Shown piece after piece: positions 50,097 through 58,063 of a DNA stretch of 64,000 nt. The number at the start of each line of letters is the position of its first letter. Within the stretch, counting starts at the first letter, position 1. Source of the DNA: Croceimicrobium sp963974215 (GTDB lineage: Bacteria > Bacteroidota > Bacteroidia > Flavobacteriales > Schleiferiaceae). Location of the stretch: contig CAXBBL010000005.1 of NCBI GenBank assembly GCA_963974215.1, positions 186,001 through 250,000 on the forward strand. Direction: 5' to 3'. Under the pieces are notes generated by a model. That model did no database searches. It was not told the origin of the DNA and was given only the letters and a program-made list of their open reading frames with translations. The position numbers were made by a program, and so were the translations under genes.

Positions 50097-51234
50097 TACT
50101 TTTAATTCCTTTGATGTATGTCATAAACCCTTCGAGTAGGGCTAAGTTCATGTAAATAAAATGACCGGGGTATTTTAGAAAGGCACCGCCTTTGCGCTGC
50201 GCGAATAAAATCCCAAATAATCCCAAGCCGATAAAAACCATATACAGTCCCGAAAAGATGGCGTAAAACCAATGGTACATAGTTAATTGGGTACTGCTAA
50301 ATAATAATAAGATTAAGAAGAAAGGAGTGAACCACCGAAGAATTTTATGGGCAAAAAAGGCTAAACCTATCGGCCAAAACCTTTTTATTAAAAGTCCCTT
50401 AAAGCATTTCAAGTTTTGATAATTACCAATACCGATGCGTACTTTTCGTTTGTACTCTTCTTGCGGTGAAACACTAACATCTTCGTAAACCTTCGCCTTG
50501 GGCTCCCACAATACTTTTTGATCTTGCTCCATCAAGCGCAAGCTAACATAAAAGTCTTCCATAAAGAAGAGGGGCGGGATCTCAGGAAATTTGTTGGCTT
50601 TAATCAAATAAGCACCACCTTCCAATCCTAAGACGATGGACCAAAGTTTACTTTCTGCGGCCTTTAGTTTATTCTCCCAACTGAGGTAAAAGTTCTCCTG
50701 TATACTAATACCTTTTTGAGGAAGTGCCCCGTAGTGAATTACCGCTCCACAAGCAGCGGCTTCGTGGTCTGTTTGTAGGCGGTTCACCAATTTTTTTAAA
50801 AGGTCTTTATCAAATATAATATTAGCATCGGTAAGGAGCAGAAACTCAGCCTTAGTTTTTGCGGTAAGTTGATTAATGATGGCGGATTTACCTTGTCGTT
50901 TTTTAAATATCGTCACCTTTAGGCGCTCGTCTTTTGCTTGCCAAGCTTCTAAAATATTATTGGTGCCATCGCAGCTGTTATCACTACCAATACTTATGCT
51001 TAATTTGTCGCTTGGATAATCGCAGTCAAGAATTGAGCGAATTTTTTTATCAATAACGCTTTCTTCGTTATAAGCTGCAAAAACTACTTCTATACTGGGC
51101 CAATCTTCAATTAAGTTTGCCTTTTTTTCCTTTTTAAAAAGTGCAAAAAAGCGCACCATTAATGGATAAAGGAGGTAGCTACTGAGAATACTTCCCAGAC
51201 TTAGCCAAAAAATGACTTGAAGGAATAAATTCAT
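50062..51234 (-). CDS. Glycosyltransferase family 2, membrane-bound
   Basis: A 390-residue GT2 enzyme with an N-terminal membrane helix, a GT-A catalytic domain (VVFAAYNEESVIDKKIRSIL, LLTDANIIFD as the DXD-like motif, GAVIHYGALP) and about three C-terminal helices. This topology is typical of processive or lipid-linked glycosyl transferases such as those related to N-acetylglucosaminyltransferases. Substrate is not determinable. It overlaps its neighbours on both sides (35 bp with ribB, 4 bp with the other glycosyltransferase), suggesting coupled translation. Confidence 0.85.
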   Translation of the reverse strand: MNLFLQVIFWLSLGSILSSYLLYPLMVRFFALFKKEKKANLIEDWPSIEVVFAAYNEESVIDKKIRSILDCDYPSDKLSISIGSDNSCDGTNNILEAWQAKDERLKVTIFKKRQGKSAIINQLTAKTKAEFLLLTDANIIFDKDLLKKLVNRLQTDHEAAACGAVIHYGALPQKGISIQENFYLSWENKLKAAESKLWSIVLGLEGGAYLIKANKFPEIPPLFFMEDFYVSLRLMEQDQKVLWEPKAKVYEDVSVSPQEEYKRKVRIGIGNYQNLKCFKGLLIKRFWPIGLAFFAHKILRWFTPFFLILLLFSSTQLTMYHWFYAIFSGLYMVFIGLGLFGILFAQRKGGAFLKYPGHFIYMNLALLEGFMTYIKGIKSNAWEPTARNQH

Positions 51235-52427
51235 AGTAGGGTTTGATAAAACTTAAGCAATTTTTCGCCTAGTCCAGCATTGGCGTATTCTTCTTCAAAC
51301 TTTTGGCGAGCGGCCTGCGACATATTTTCACGTTCGGTATCATTGTCTAGAAGCAAAATAATGGCTGCAGCAAATGCTTCTGCTTCTTGGGCTAAAAGTA
51401 CTTCTTTATTCGCTTCCAAATTAATGCCTTCAGCACCAATTGGAGTGCTAACACAAGCTTGGCCCATGGCCATGTATTCTACCAATTTTATGCGCATACC
51501 GCTACCCGCCAATAAGGGGATAATGGCAATTTTAGCCGCTTTTATAAAACGTTGGGCATCATCAACTTCGGCAAATAACCAGAGATTGTCGTTCGCATAA
51601 TTAAACAACTTCTTGGGCATGTGCCTCCCGCCAATGGCAATGCGACTTTGAGGGCGAGCTTCTAAAACTAAAGGCCAAACCTCTTCTAAAAACCACTCTA
51701 GGCCTTGTTGATTCGGTAACCAATCTAAACTAGCTAAATGGGCAATATCGTAGCGAAATTCTTCAGGAGCTTGAGTACTATAATCTTCCGGGTTTAGGCC
51801 GCAAGGAATAGAGGTGCTAATTTTCTTGCCCCCCCAGCTGCGATAAATATTTCGGTCGGCGTCGGTAATAAAAACTTGCGCATCCATTAAAGCCAGCTGC
51901 TCTAATTCAAATTTCTTAAGCCTAGCAGATTGAATTTCTAGGTATTTCTTTTTGAGAGTATTGGTTTCGTTTTCAGTATGCCTTTGCCAAATAAGGTGTT
52001 CAATATTGTGGGCTCGCATGCTAACAGAGGCCTTGGAGTACTTGCGAATTATAGGCAGATAAACCGCCATGCTCAAACCTTCTAACTGAATTATATCAAA
52101 TTCCTTTTCCTGCAGTTTGGCTTTAAGCTCATTTTGCATATCCTTCTGCAGAAAGCGAGAAACATGATATGCTTTGCCGTTTAAAAGATTAAAAAACGCG
52201 GCTAGTGGTTTTATATCCGTATCAACGTCTATGGCCTTGAAATCTAGTCCTTCAGGAAGGTGCTTAGCAATTTCCTTGGGACTGCGATAGTGCTTTTTCG
52301 TATTAAGGCTCAGTAAACTAAGCGAAGCGCCATTAAGTAACAAGGCATCAACCATACTGCGAATAGCAATGCTGCTGCCGTCGTTTGCGGGAAAGGGAAC
52401 TTTATTGCTTAGGAGCAGAATTTTCAC
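51231..52427 (-). CDS. Glycosyltransferase family 4-like
   Basis: A 398-residue GT-B glycosyltransferase. The N-terminal LLLSNKVPFPANDGSSIAIRS donor/acceptor domain and the C-terminal IAHLASLDWLPNQQG with IIPLLAGSGMRIKLVEYMAMG nucleotide-sugar site fit GT4 enzymes acting on surface polysaccharides. Start is taken at GTG 52427 directly before KILLLSNK, overlapping the LptF/G-like gene by 26 bp. The reading from 52499 would overlap it by 98 bp with no family-like sequence. It probably acts with the adjacent GT2 enzyme. Confidence 0.82.
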   Translation of the reverse strand: MKILLLSNKVPFPANDGSSIAIRSMVDALLLNGASLSLLSLNTKKHYRSPKEIAKHLPEGLDFKAIDVDTDIKPLAAFFNLLNGKAYHVSRFLQKDMQNELKAKLQEKEFDIIQLEGLSMAVYLPIIRKYSKASVSMRAHNIEHLIWQRHTENETNTLKKKYLEIQSARLKKFELEQLALMDAQVFITDADRNIYRSWGGKKISTSIPCGLNPEDYSTQAPEEFRYDIAHLASLDWLPNQQGLEWFLEEVWPLVLEARPQSRIAIGGRHMPKKLFNYANDNLWLFAEVDDAQRFIKAAKIAIIPLLAGSGMRIKLVEYMAMGQACVSTPIGAEGINLEANKEVLLAQEAEAFAAAIILLLDNDTERENMSQAARQKFEEEYANAGLGEKLLKFYQTLL

Positions 52428-53901
52428 GAGTTGCTTCTGTAGATTTTCGCTTGGCAAAGATGTTCGAAATTTTCTGAAAAGGCTTACTATAAACCTCAAT
52501 ATTGAAAATCACACTATCTGTAGCGGATTTATAGGTTAACCAAAGACCAATAGGAAGCAAAATAAAATTGGCAGTCCACATCGCTTGGAAGGGAGTCCAG
52601 TACATAAATCTCCCTAATTTCTCGAAGGAAAAACTGGTTACATGGTAAACAATAAATATAAATACGCTTACTACCACGGGCATTCCCATGCCTCCTTTGC
52701 GAATAATCGCGCCTAGGGGCGCTCCCACAAAAAAGAGGACAATGACAGCGAAAGAAACGGAAAATTTCTTTTGCCATTCTAAAACATGCCGTGTAATAAT
52801 TAATTTTCGCCAATCGTATTGCGCCTTAGCATTGCTGTAATAAGCTTTATTACTGCGAGCAATGCGCATAGAGTTTTGCAAAATCCGAGAACGCATATCT
52901 CCTTCGAAGTTGTTTAAGACGGTATCGCTTAATTTGGCGATGACCTCCATTTCGTGCGTATCTACTGCAAGAATTCGCTCTGCTTCAGGAATATCCTTAA
53001 GATCATCATAGGCGTACTTACCGATCATTTGTTTTTCGAAATCGCCTTGCAATTCGCTCAATTGGTTGTTAAGGCTGTCTACCGACTCGTATAGTTGACG
53101 CACATTAAGCATATCGAATTCCTTTCGCCCAGACTTCCTTAAATCGCCTGCTTGAAAATCAACTAGGTTGAAGCGGATTAAGCTTTCTTGAAAATCAGAT
53201 TTTACAAAGGGTTTGTTATCGCGATCTTTCGCTTTGCTAGGATTGTGATCTTCGTAAGAATGACCATCGTAAAGGAAAATCTCGAGAAATTGCTCATTTG
53301 AAGTCACTTGCATTTTTCCACTATCGGCTACAATTACTTTGGTATTGCCCCGTCTTTGCGTGTGATCGTAAATAATTACATCGCTAAGTAAGTTCTGGTT
53401 TTCGCCGTATTTCTCTCCTACTTTTATGGAAAAACCTTCGATGCCCTTATAAAACACCCCTGGTCTAATACTAAGGGCAGGCTTTTGATTGGCAATATTT
53501 CTCCGCAGAGTTTCACTGCGCAAATTGGCGATGGGAATAATATAGTTGGCGAATAAAAAGGCGCCTACGCTTAGGCATATCATAAAAACAAAAAGCGGGC
53601 GCATTACTCGATACAGGCCAAGGCCCGACGATTTCATGGCGGCCAACTCATTGTTTTCCCCTAAGGTTCCTAAAACCATGATAGAGGAGAGGAGGACCGC
53701 CAAAGGCAGCGCCATGGGAACCAAAGTGGCAGAGGTATAAAACAAAAGTTCGGCGATATAATACCATTCTACGCCGCGACCTACTAAATCGTCAATGTAC
53801 TTCCATACGAATTGCATCAATAAAAAAAGAATCATCACGAAAAAGGTGATGATAAAGGGTCTAAAGAAGCTCTTCAGTACAAAGCGATCTATTATTTTCA
53901 T
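52402..53901 (-). CDS. LptF/LptG family permease (lipopolysaccharide export)
   Basis: A 499-residue membrane protein of the YjgP/YjgQ family. Three N-terminal helices (residues about 10-125; FFRPFIITFFVMILFLLMQF, LPLAVLLSSIMVLGTL) flank a long periplasmic beta-jellyroll (DYHSYEDH-like region) and three C-terminal helices (FAVIVLFFVGAPLGAIIRKGG). LptF and LptG form the inner-membrane channel that lifts LPS to the Lpt bridge. It abuts lolA with a 1-bp overlap and neighbours glycosyltransferases that may build the same glycolipid. Confidence 0.92.
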   Translation of the reverse strand: MKIIDRFVLKSFFRPFIITFFVMILFLLMQFVWKYIDDLVGRGVEWYYIAELLFYTSATLVPMALPLAVLLSSIMVLGTLGENNELAAMKSSGLGLYRVMRPLFVFMICLSVGAFLFANYIIPIANLRSETLRRNIANQKPALSIRPGVFYKGIEGFSIKVGEKYGENQNLLSDVIIYDHTQRRGNTKVIVADSGKMQVTSNEQFLEIFLYDGHSYEDHNPSKAKDRDNKPFVKSDFQESLIRFNLVDFQAGDLRKSGRKEFDMLNVRQLYESVDSLNNQLSELQGDFEKQMIGKYAYDDLKDIPEAERILAVDTHEMEVIAKLSDTVLNNFEGDMRSRILQNSMRIARSNKAYYSNAKAQYDWRKLIITRHVLEWQKKFSVSFAVIVLFFVGAPLGAIIRKGGMGMPVVVSVFIFIVYHVTSFSFEKLGRFMYWTPFQAMWTANFILLPIGLWLTYKSATDSVIFNIEVYSKPFQKISNIFAKRKSTEATRENSAPKQ

Positions 53902-54548
53902 TATTCGCTAATGTAGTAATCTTGGTAATCGGAGCGATTAAAGGAAAAGTAACCTGCGGCTAATTTAGGATTGGCCTTGAAGCTTTTAACTTTTAAAAGG
54001 GTGACTGTGCCATTGCTGACCCATTGCTGAAGGCTATAAACATGCTTGGTTGATTTTTCGATGCCAATCATAATCTTGTCAACGGTTAGGGTGTTAACTG
54101 GTTTCAGGATTATATATTGGATGGTTTTGCCATCAATTTTTTCTGTGCCGCCCAATTTATAGCTATACCCTTTGGAGAAGGAGCTTAATATTTTACTCGG
54201 ACTAATGCCCTCATCTTCTTCCTCGTTATCGTAGCTGCTGATTTGTACTTCTTCATCTTCATTAAGAATGTTGTACAACTTATTGCCAGCTCTAATCTGC
54301 TCGATGCTTTCTAACTTTAAATGATAGTCTTCTCCCCTGAGGGCAATAGTACCCGATTGACTTTGAACAACGGGCGGTTCAACTTTACGATTCTCAAAAG
54401 TATAAGTGAATTCTAAAGAAATGCTTGGGTAGGATTTCATTTTGGCAGAAGACTCTTCTAAAAGTGCTTTGGCTTTGGCGTTACTAGCTTGAGAAAATAG
54501 ATTGAAGCTGAGTAAAATGGCTCCACTGATACTAAAAAACTTATACAT
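53901..54548 (-). CDS. lolA: LolA-like outer-membrane lipoprotein carrier protein
   Basis: A 215-residue periplasmic protein with a signal peptide (FFSISGAILLSFNLFSQA). The mature part is an open beta barrel of LolA type: SISLEFTYTFENRKVEP, SGTIALRGEDYHLKL and QYIILKPVNTLTVDKIMIGI. The family carries lipoproteins from LolCDE to the outer membrane. It lies between ftsK and the LptF/G-like gene (6-bp and 1-bp junctions), a usual grouping in Bacteroidota. Bacteroidota LolA proteins diverge strongly from E. coli LolA. Confidence 0.88.
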   Translation of the reverse strand: MYKFFSISGAILLSFNLFSQASNAKAKALLEESSAKMKSYPSISLEFTYTFENRKVEPPVVQSQSGTIALRGEDYHLKLESIEQIRAGNKLYNILNEDEEVQISSYDNEEEDEGISPSKILSSFSKGYSYKLGGTEKIDGKTIQYIILKPVNTLTVDKIMIGIEKSTKHVYSLQQWVSNGTVTLLKVKSFKANPKLAAGYFSFNRSDYQDYYISE

Positions 54549-54554
54549 AAATGT

Positions 54555-57092
54555 TTATTCAGATTTGTTCTGGTGATTCAACAACTGTTCCAAAGCATGC
54601 TCGTCTGGGATTAATACTTCACGTGCTTTCGAACCTTCAAATTGACCAATAATTCCGGCTGACTCTAATTGATCCACAATTCGGCCTGCGCGGTTATAAC
54701 CTAGCTTTAATTTACGCTGTAGCATAGAAGCCGAACCTTGCTGACTGATTACCACTAAACGCGCAGCATCATTGAAGAGGGTGTCGCGTTCAGAAGGATC
54801 GAGAATGTCAACACCCACGTTACCATCTTCGTCTGCTCCTTTGTATTCGGGTAATTGATAGGCTTCAGGATAAGCTTGCTGATTGCCAATAAAGTCAGTA
54901 ATTTCTTCTACTTCGGGCGTATCAACGAAAGCACATTGCAAACGAATTAAGTCCGATCCCTGGCTGAGGAGCATATCCCCTTTACCAATCAATTGCTCGG
55001 CACCGCCCGCATCGAGGATGGTGCGCGAATCTATTTTCGAGGTCACTCTAAAAGCCACACGCGCCGGGAAGTTGGCTTTGATAATGCCGGTAATTACGTT
55101 TACCGACGGTCTTTGCGTGGCCACAATAAGGTGAATACCAATGGCACGTGCCAACTGCGCTAAACGGGCAATAGGAGTTTCCACTTCTTTGCCAGCTGTC
55201 ATAATAAGATCGGCAAACTCATCAATAACTAAAACGATATAAGGCAGATACCTATGGCCTTGTTCGGGGTTTAGGCGTCTTTGAATAAACTTGGCATTGT
55301 ACTCCTTAATGTTTCGCACCATTGCATCTTTTAGTAAATCGTAACGCTGGTCCATCTCAATACAGAGACTATTAAGCGTGTGAATTACTTTGGTGGTATC
55401 GGTAATAATAGCATCTTCGGTATCAGGCAGTTTAGCCAAATAGTGACGCTCAATTTTATTGAAAAGGGTGAGTTCTACCTTTTTCGGATCTACTAAAACA
55501 AACTTTACTTGCGAAGGATGTTTCTTGTATAGCAAGGAAGTAAGGATAACGTTCAATCCCACCGATTTACCTTGTCCGGTTGCACCCGCCATCAAAAGGT
55601 GAGGCATTTTGGCTAAATCGGCAACAAAGGTTTCATTACTAATGGTCTTACCAAAAGCAATCGGTAATTCCATATCGTTTTTCTGGAACTTCTCACTGGC
55701 AATTAAATTACGCATGGGGACCACTTGGGGATTGGTGCTGGGTACTTCTATACCAATGGTTCCTTTGCCAGGAATGGGAGCGATAATACGAATTCCTAAA
55801 GCCGCCAAAGAAAGGGCAATATCGTCTTCTAGGTTTTTAATTTTACTGATACGCACCCCAGGGGCAGGTACAATTTCGTAAAGGGTAACCGTGGGCCCAA
55901 TGGTGGCTTTAATTTTAGAAATCTCAATTTTATAATTATTGAGGGTTTCAACAATCTTGTTTTTATTTTCGGCTAATTCCTGATCATTGCGAATAATATT
56001 GGTGCTGCCAAAATCCTTTAAAAGTTCTAGGGGTGGCGATTTAAAGCGCGATAATTCTAAGGTGGGGTCGTATTCACCAAACTCCTTCAGTTTGCGTTTC
56101 ACCTCTCGCGCAGAAAGCTCTTCCTCGGTTTCAGTATTGGTTATCTCAAAATCCTCATCCTCTTGTACTTCTTCTGTTTTCTCAGTTTCCTTAGATGGGG
56201 TCTCTTCGGGGCTCACCACTTCGATATCAAGTTCGATATCACTGCTCGCTTCTTCGGTGGGCTTTTCTTCAATTTCAAGATCTATCTCCAAGTCAATTTC
56301 GGAGCTAGGAGGAACAGCCGTTTCTTGCGGAGTCTCGTCTTCTTGCGCATCTCCCGTGGAGCGAAATTTATCGACAACCGCCGAACTTTCAGTATTGCTT
56401 AGCTCTGGTGTAGCATTTGCCAATGGCGATGCTACTGCCGAAGTTTCCAAACTGGAATCGGCTTCCTTATTTAAGGTCTGTGGCTTAAACTTGCGAAAGA
56501 AGCCTAAGACGGTTTCTCCCGTCCATTTATTACTAATGCTTAAAAAGAGCAACAAGCTGATAATTAAGATGATAATGGTACCAATTGGTCCCGTTAGTGA
56601 ACTCAACCAAGCTTCTAACCAATAGCCTGTTGCACCGGCTAACTGACCTTGACTGGGCAGAAAAAAGGCCAGGGTACTGGGAATCCAAATTAGAAAGAAA
56701 AGCATGGCTGCACTGGCTTGGCGCAACGAGTTTAACTTTAATTTGAAGGAGAAGCGTAAACCGATTAGGGTTAAATACCAGCAAAATAGAAAAGCTGCTA
56801 AGCCAAACCACTCGAAAATAAATTGATGAGCCAAGGCCGCGCCAAATTTGCCAAAAAGGTTTTGCGCTTGTATTTGGGGATCGCTTAGCGCGGACCAAAA
56901 GCTAAAACGTACTAAGCTTTGATCGGCAGTCCAATTGTAGAGGTAGCTTATAAAAGCACCCATCAGGAAGAGGGCAAAAGCCATTAAACTTAAGCCTAAC
57001 ACAAAATGATTGCTGCGATTGCTAAAAGCATTTTGCAGTTTTGTGAGGTCAAGTTTCTTTTCCGACTTAGGGGTAACTTTCTTTTTCGCCAT
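54555..57092 (-). CDS. ftsK: DNA translocase FtsK/SpoIIIE
   Basis: An 845-residue septal DNA pump. Four N-terminal membrane helices (residues about 30-185) are followed by a Glu/Ser-rich acidic linker (about 200-330), the RecA-like motor with Walker A GATGQGKSVGLN and Walker B IVLVIDEFADLIM, and a C-terminal winged-helix gamma domain (LKLGYNRAGRIVDQLESAG) that reads polar DNA motifs. It heads the ftsK-lolA-lptF/G-glycosyltransferase-ribB transcript. Confidence 0.96.
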   Translation of the reverse strand: MAKKKVTPKSEKKLDLTKLQNAFSNRSNHFVLGLSLMAFALFLMGAFISYLYNWTADQSLVRFSFWSALSDPQIQAQNLFGKFGAALAHQFIFEWFGLAAFLFCWYLTLIGLRFSFKLKLNSLRQASAAMLFFLIWIPSTLAFFLPSQGQLAGATGYWLEAWLSSLTGPIGTIIILIISLLLFLSISNKWTGETVLGFFRKFKPQTLNKEADSSLETSAVASPLANATPELSNTESSAVVDKFRSTGDAQEDETPQETAVPPSSEIDLEIDLEIEEKPTEEASSDIELDIEVVSPEETPSKETEKTEEVQEDEDFEITNTETEEELSAREVKRKLKEFGEYDPTLELSRFKSPPLELLKDFGSTNIIRNDQELAENKNKIVETLNNYKIEISKIKATIGPTVTLYEIVPAPGVRISKIKNLEDDIALSLAALGIRIIAPIPGKGTIGIEVPSTNPQVVPMRNLIASEKFQKNDMELPIAFGKTISNETFVADLAKMPHLLMAGATGQGKSVGLNVILTSLLYKKHPSQVKFVLVDPKKVELTLFNKIERHYLAKLPDTEDAIITDTTKVIHTLNSLCIEMDQRYDLLKDAMVRNIKEYNAKFIQRRLNPEQGHRYLPYIVLVIDEFADLIMTAGKEVETPIARLAQLARAIGIHLIVATQRPSVNVITGIIKANFPARVAFRVTSKIDSRTILDAGGAEQLIGKGDMLLSQGSDLIRLQCAFVDTPEVEEITDFIGNQQAYPEAYQLPEYKGADEDGNVGVDILDPSERDTLFNDAARLVVISQQGSASMLQRKLKLGYNRAGRIVDQLESAGIIGQFEGSKAREVLIPDEHALEQLLNHQNKSE

Positions 57093-57196
57093 TGTTTTAT
57101 TTGGAACAGCAAAAATAAGACAATATTGTAGCCTAAGCAGGCTAATGATTTCTATTTACTCACAAGCTGTTTTTACTCCCGTTCTGCGGCCAATTG

Positions 57197-58063
57197 CTAA
57201 AATCGCACTAAACTGCTATCGCTACTTTGTCCAGCAATAATGCCATAGCCACCGCTAACATTAGAGAAAATTTGCACGGGTTCACTAAAAGGGTTTTCAT
57301 TAAAATCACCTGCGGCTTGCGTAAGGCGGAAACGATAATAGGATTCGCTAATGCTGCGTAAGTAAACATAAAAGCCATCTTTATCTCCAAAGCTTTCCAG
57401 TCGAATGTTTATGTCTCGCCTCTGCCCATTAAATTGGCTGTCATCTAAAAAGGCCTCACTACCATAAGTGCGACTTTCGCCTTCGCCAAAAGGATCCTGA
57501 CCAAAGTTGAAAAAGTCTAAACTTGGGTCGGCAGTACTCATATATAGACTATTGAAGTAAGTGCTATTACGCATCTCCACTATATAATAGTTAGTAGCAG
57601 CTCCATCATCCAAAAAGTTAAAACGCAAGTCGCGTGTTGCGGTGTCAAAACGTATATTTTCGATGGCTGGTGCTAGAGGCACTCCAGTTTGTGCACTTGC
57701 AGGATCTAAATTAGGAGCGCTTACTTCCAAGCGGTAGTTCTTTCCAGCTTCAATAATGTTGCTAGTCGTGTAATAATATACACTATCAAAAGTATTACGA
57801 GTATCTAGCAGCGCTTCTAATTCAAAGGGACTATTGGGGTCATCAGTAAAGAGTTTCGCACTATATATATTACTAGTTCTTGGACGCCGACCGAGCATCG
57901 AATAAACAGAGGTACTAATGTAAATCTTAGGGCTTAGTCCATTTTGAAGACGGCCAGAAACTACGATTTTATCGCCAGGATTGGGAATTTCATAATCTAT
58001 TTCCTTTTCACAGGATGAAAGTACTAGGCTTAAAGCAAAAAGGGCAATTAACTTTTTCATCAC
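57197..58063 (-). CDS. DUF4249 lipoprotein
   Basis: A 288-residue lipoprotein (lipobox VLSSC, Cys18). It has DUF4249 features: PNPGDKIVVSGRLQNG near the N-terminus, and alternating strands with YRLEVSAPN and SISESYYRFRLTQ, and ends with FSNVSGGYGIIAGQSSDSS. Function is unknown, but DUF4249 genes typically sit beside TonB-dependent receptors, as here where the start is directly next to the receptor stop. A surface lipoprotein lid or cargo for the receptor is plausible. Confidence 0.9.
   Translation of the reverse strand: MMKKLIALFALSLVLSSCEKEIDYEIPNPGDKIVVSGRLQNGLSPKIYISTSVYSMLGRRPRTSNIYSAKLFTDDPNSPFELEALLDTRNTFDSVYYYTTSNIIEAGKNYRLEVSAPNLDPASAQTGVPLAPAIENIRFDTATRDLRFNFLDDGAATNYYIVEMRNSTYFNSLYMSTADPSLDFFNFGQDPFGEGESRTYGSEAFLDDSQFNGQRRDINIRLESFGDKDGFYVYLRSISESYYRFRLTQAAGDFNENPFSEPVQIFSNVSGGYGIIAGQSSDSSLVRF

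Noticed and set aside
55987..56625. 212-codon plus-strand ORF rich in Ser
   Set aside because: It is antisense to the Glu/Ser-rich acidic linker of ftsK; GAA/TCT-type codons give long open frames on the opposite strand. No conserved domain is seen.
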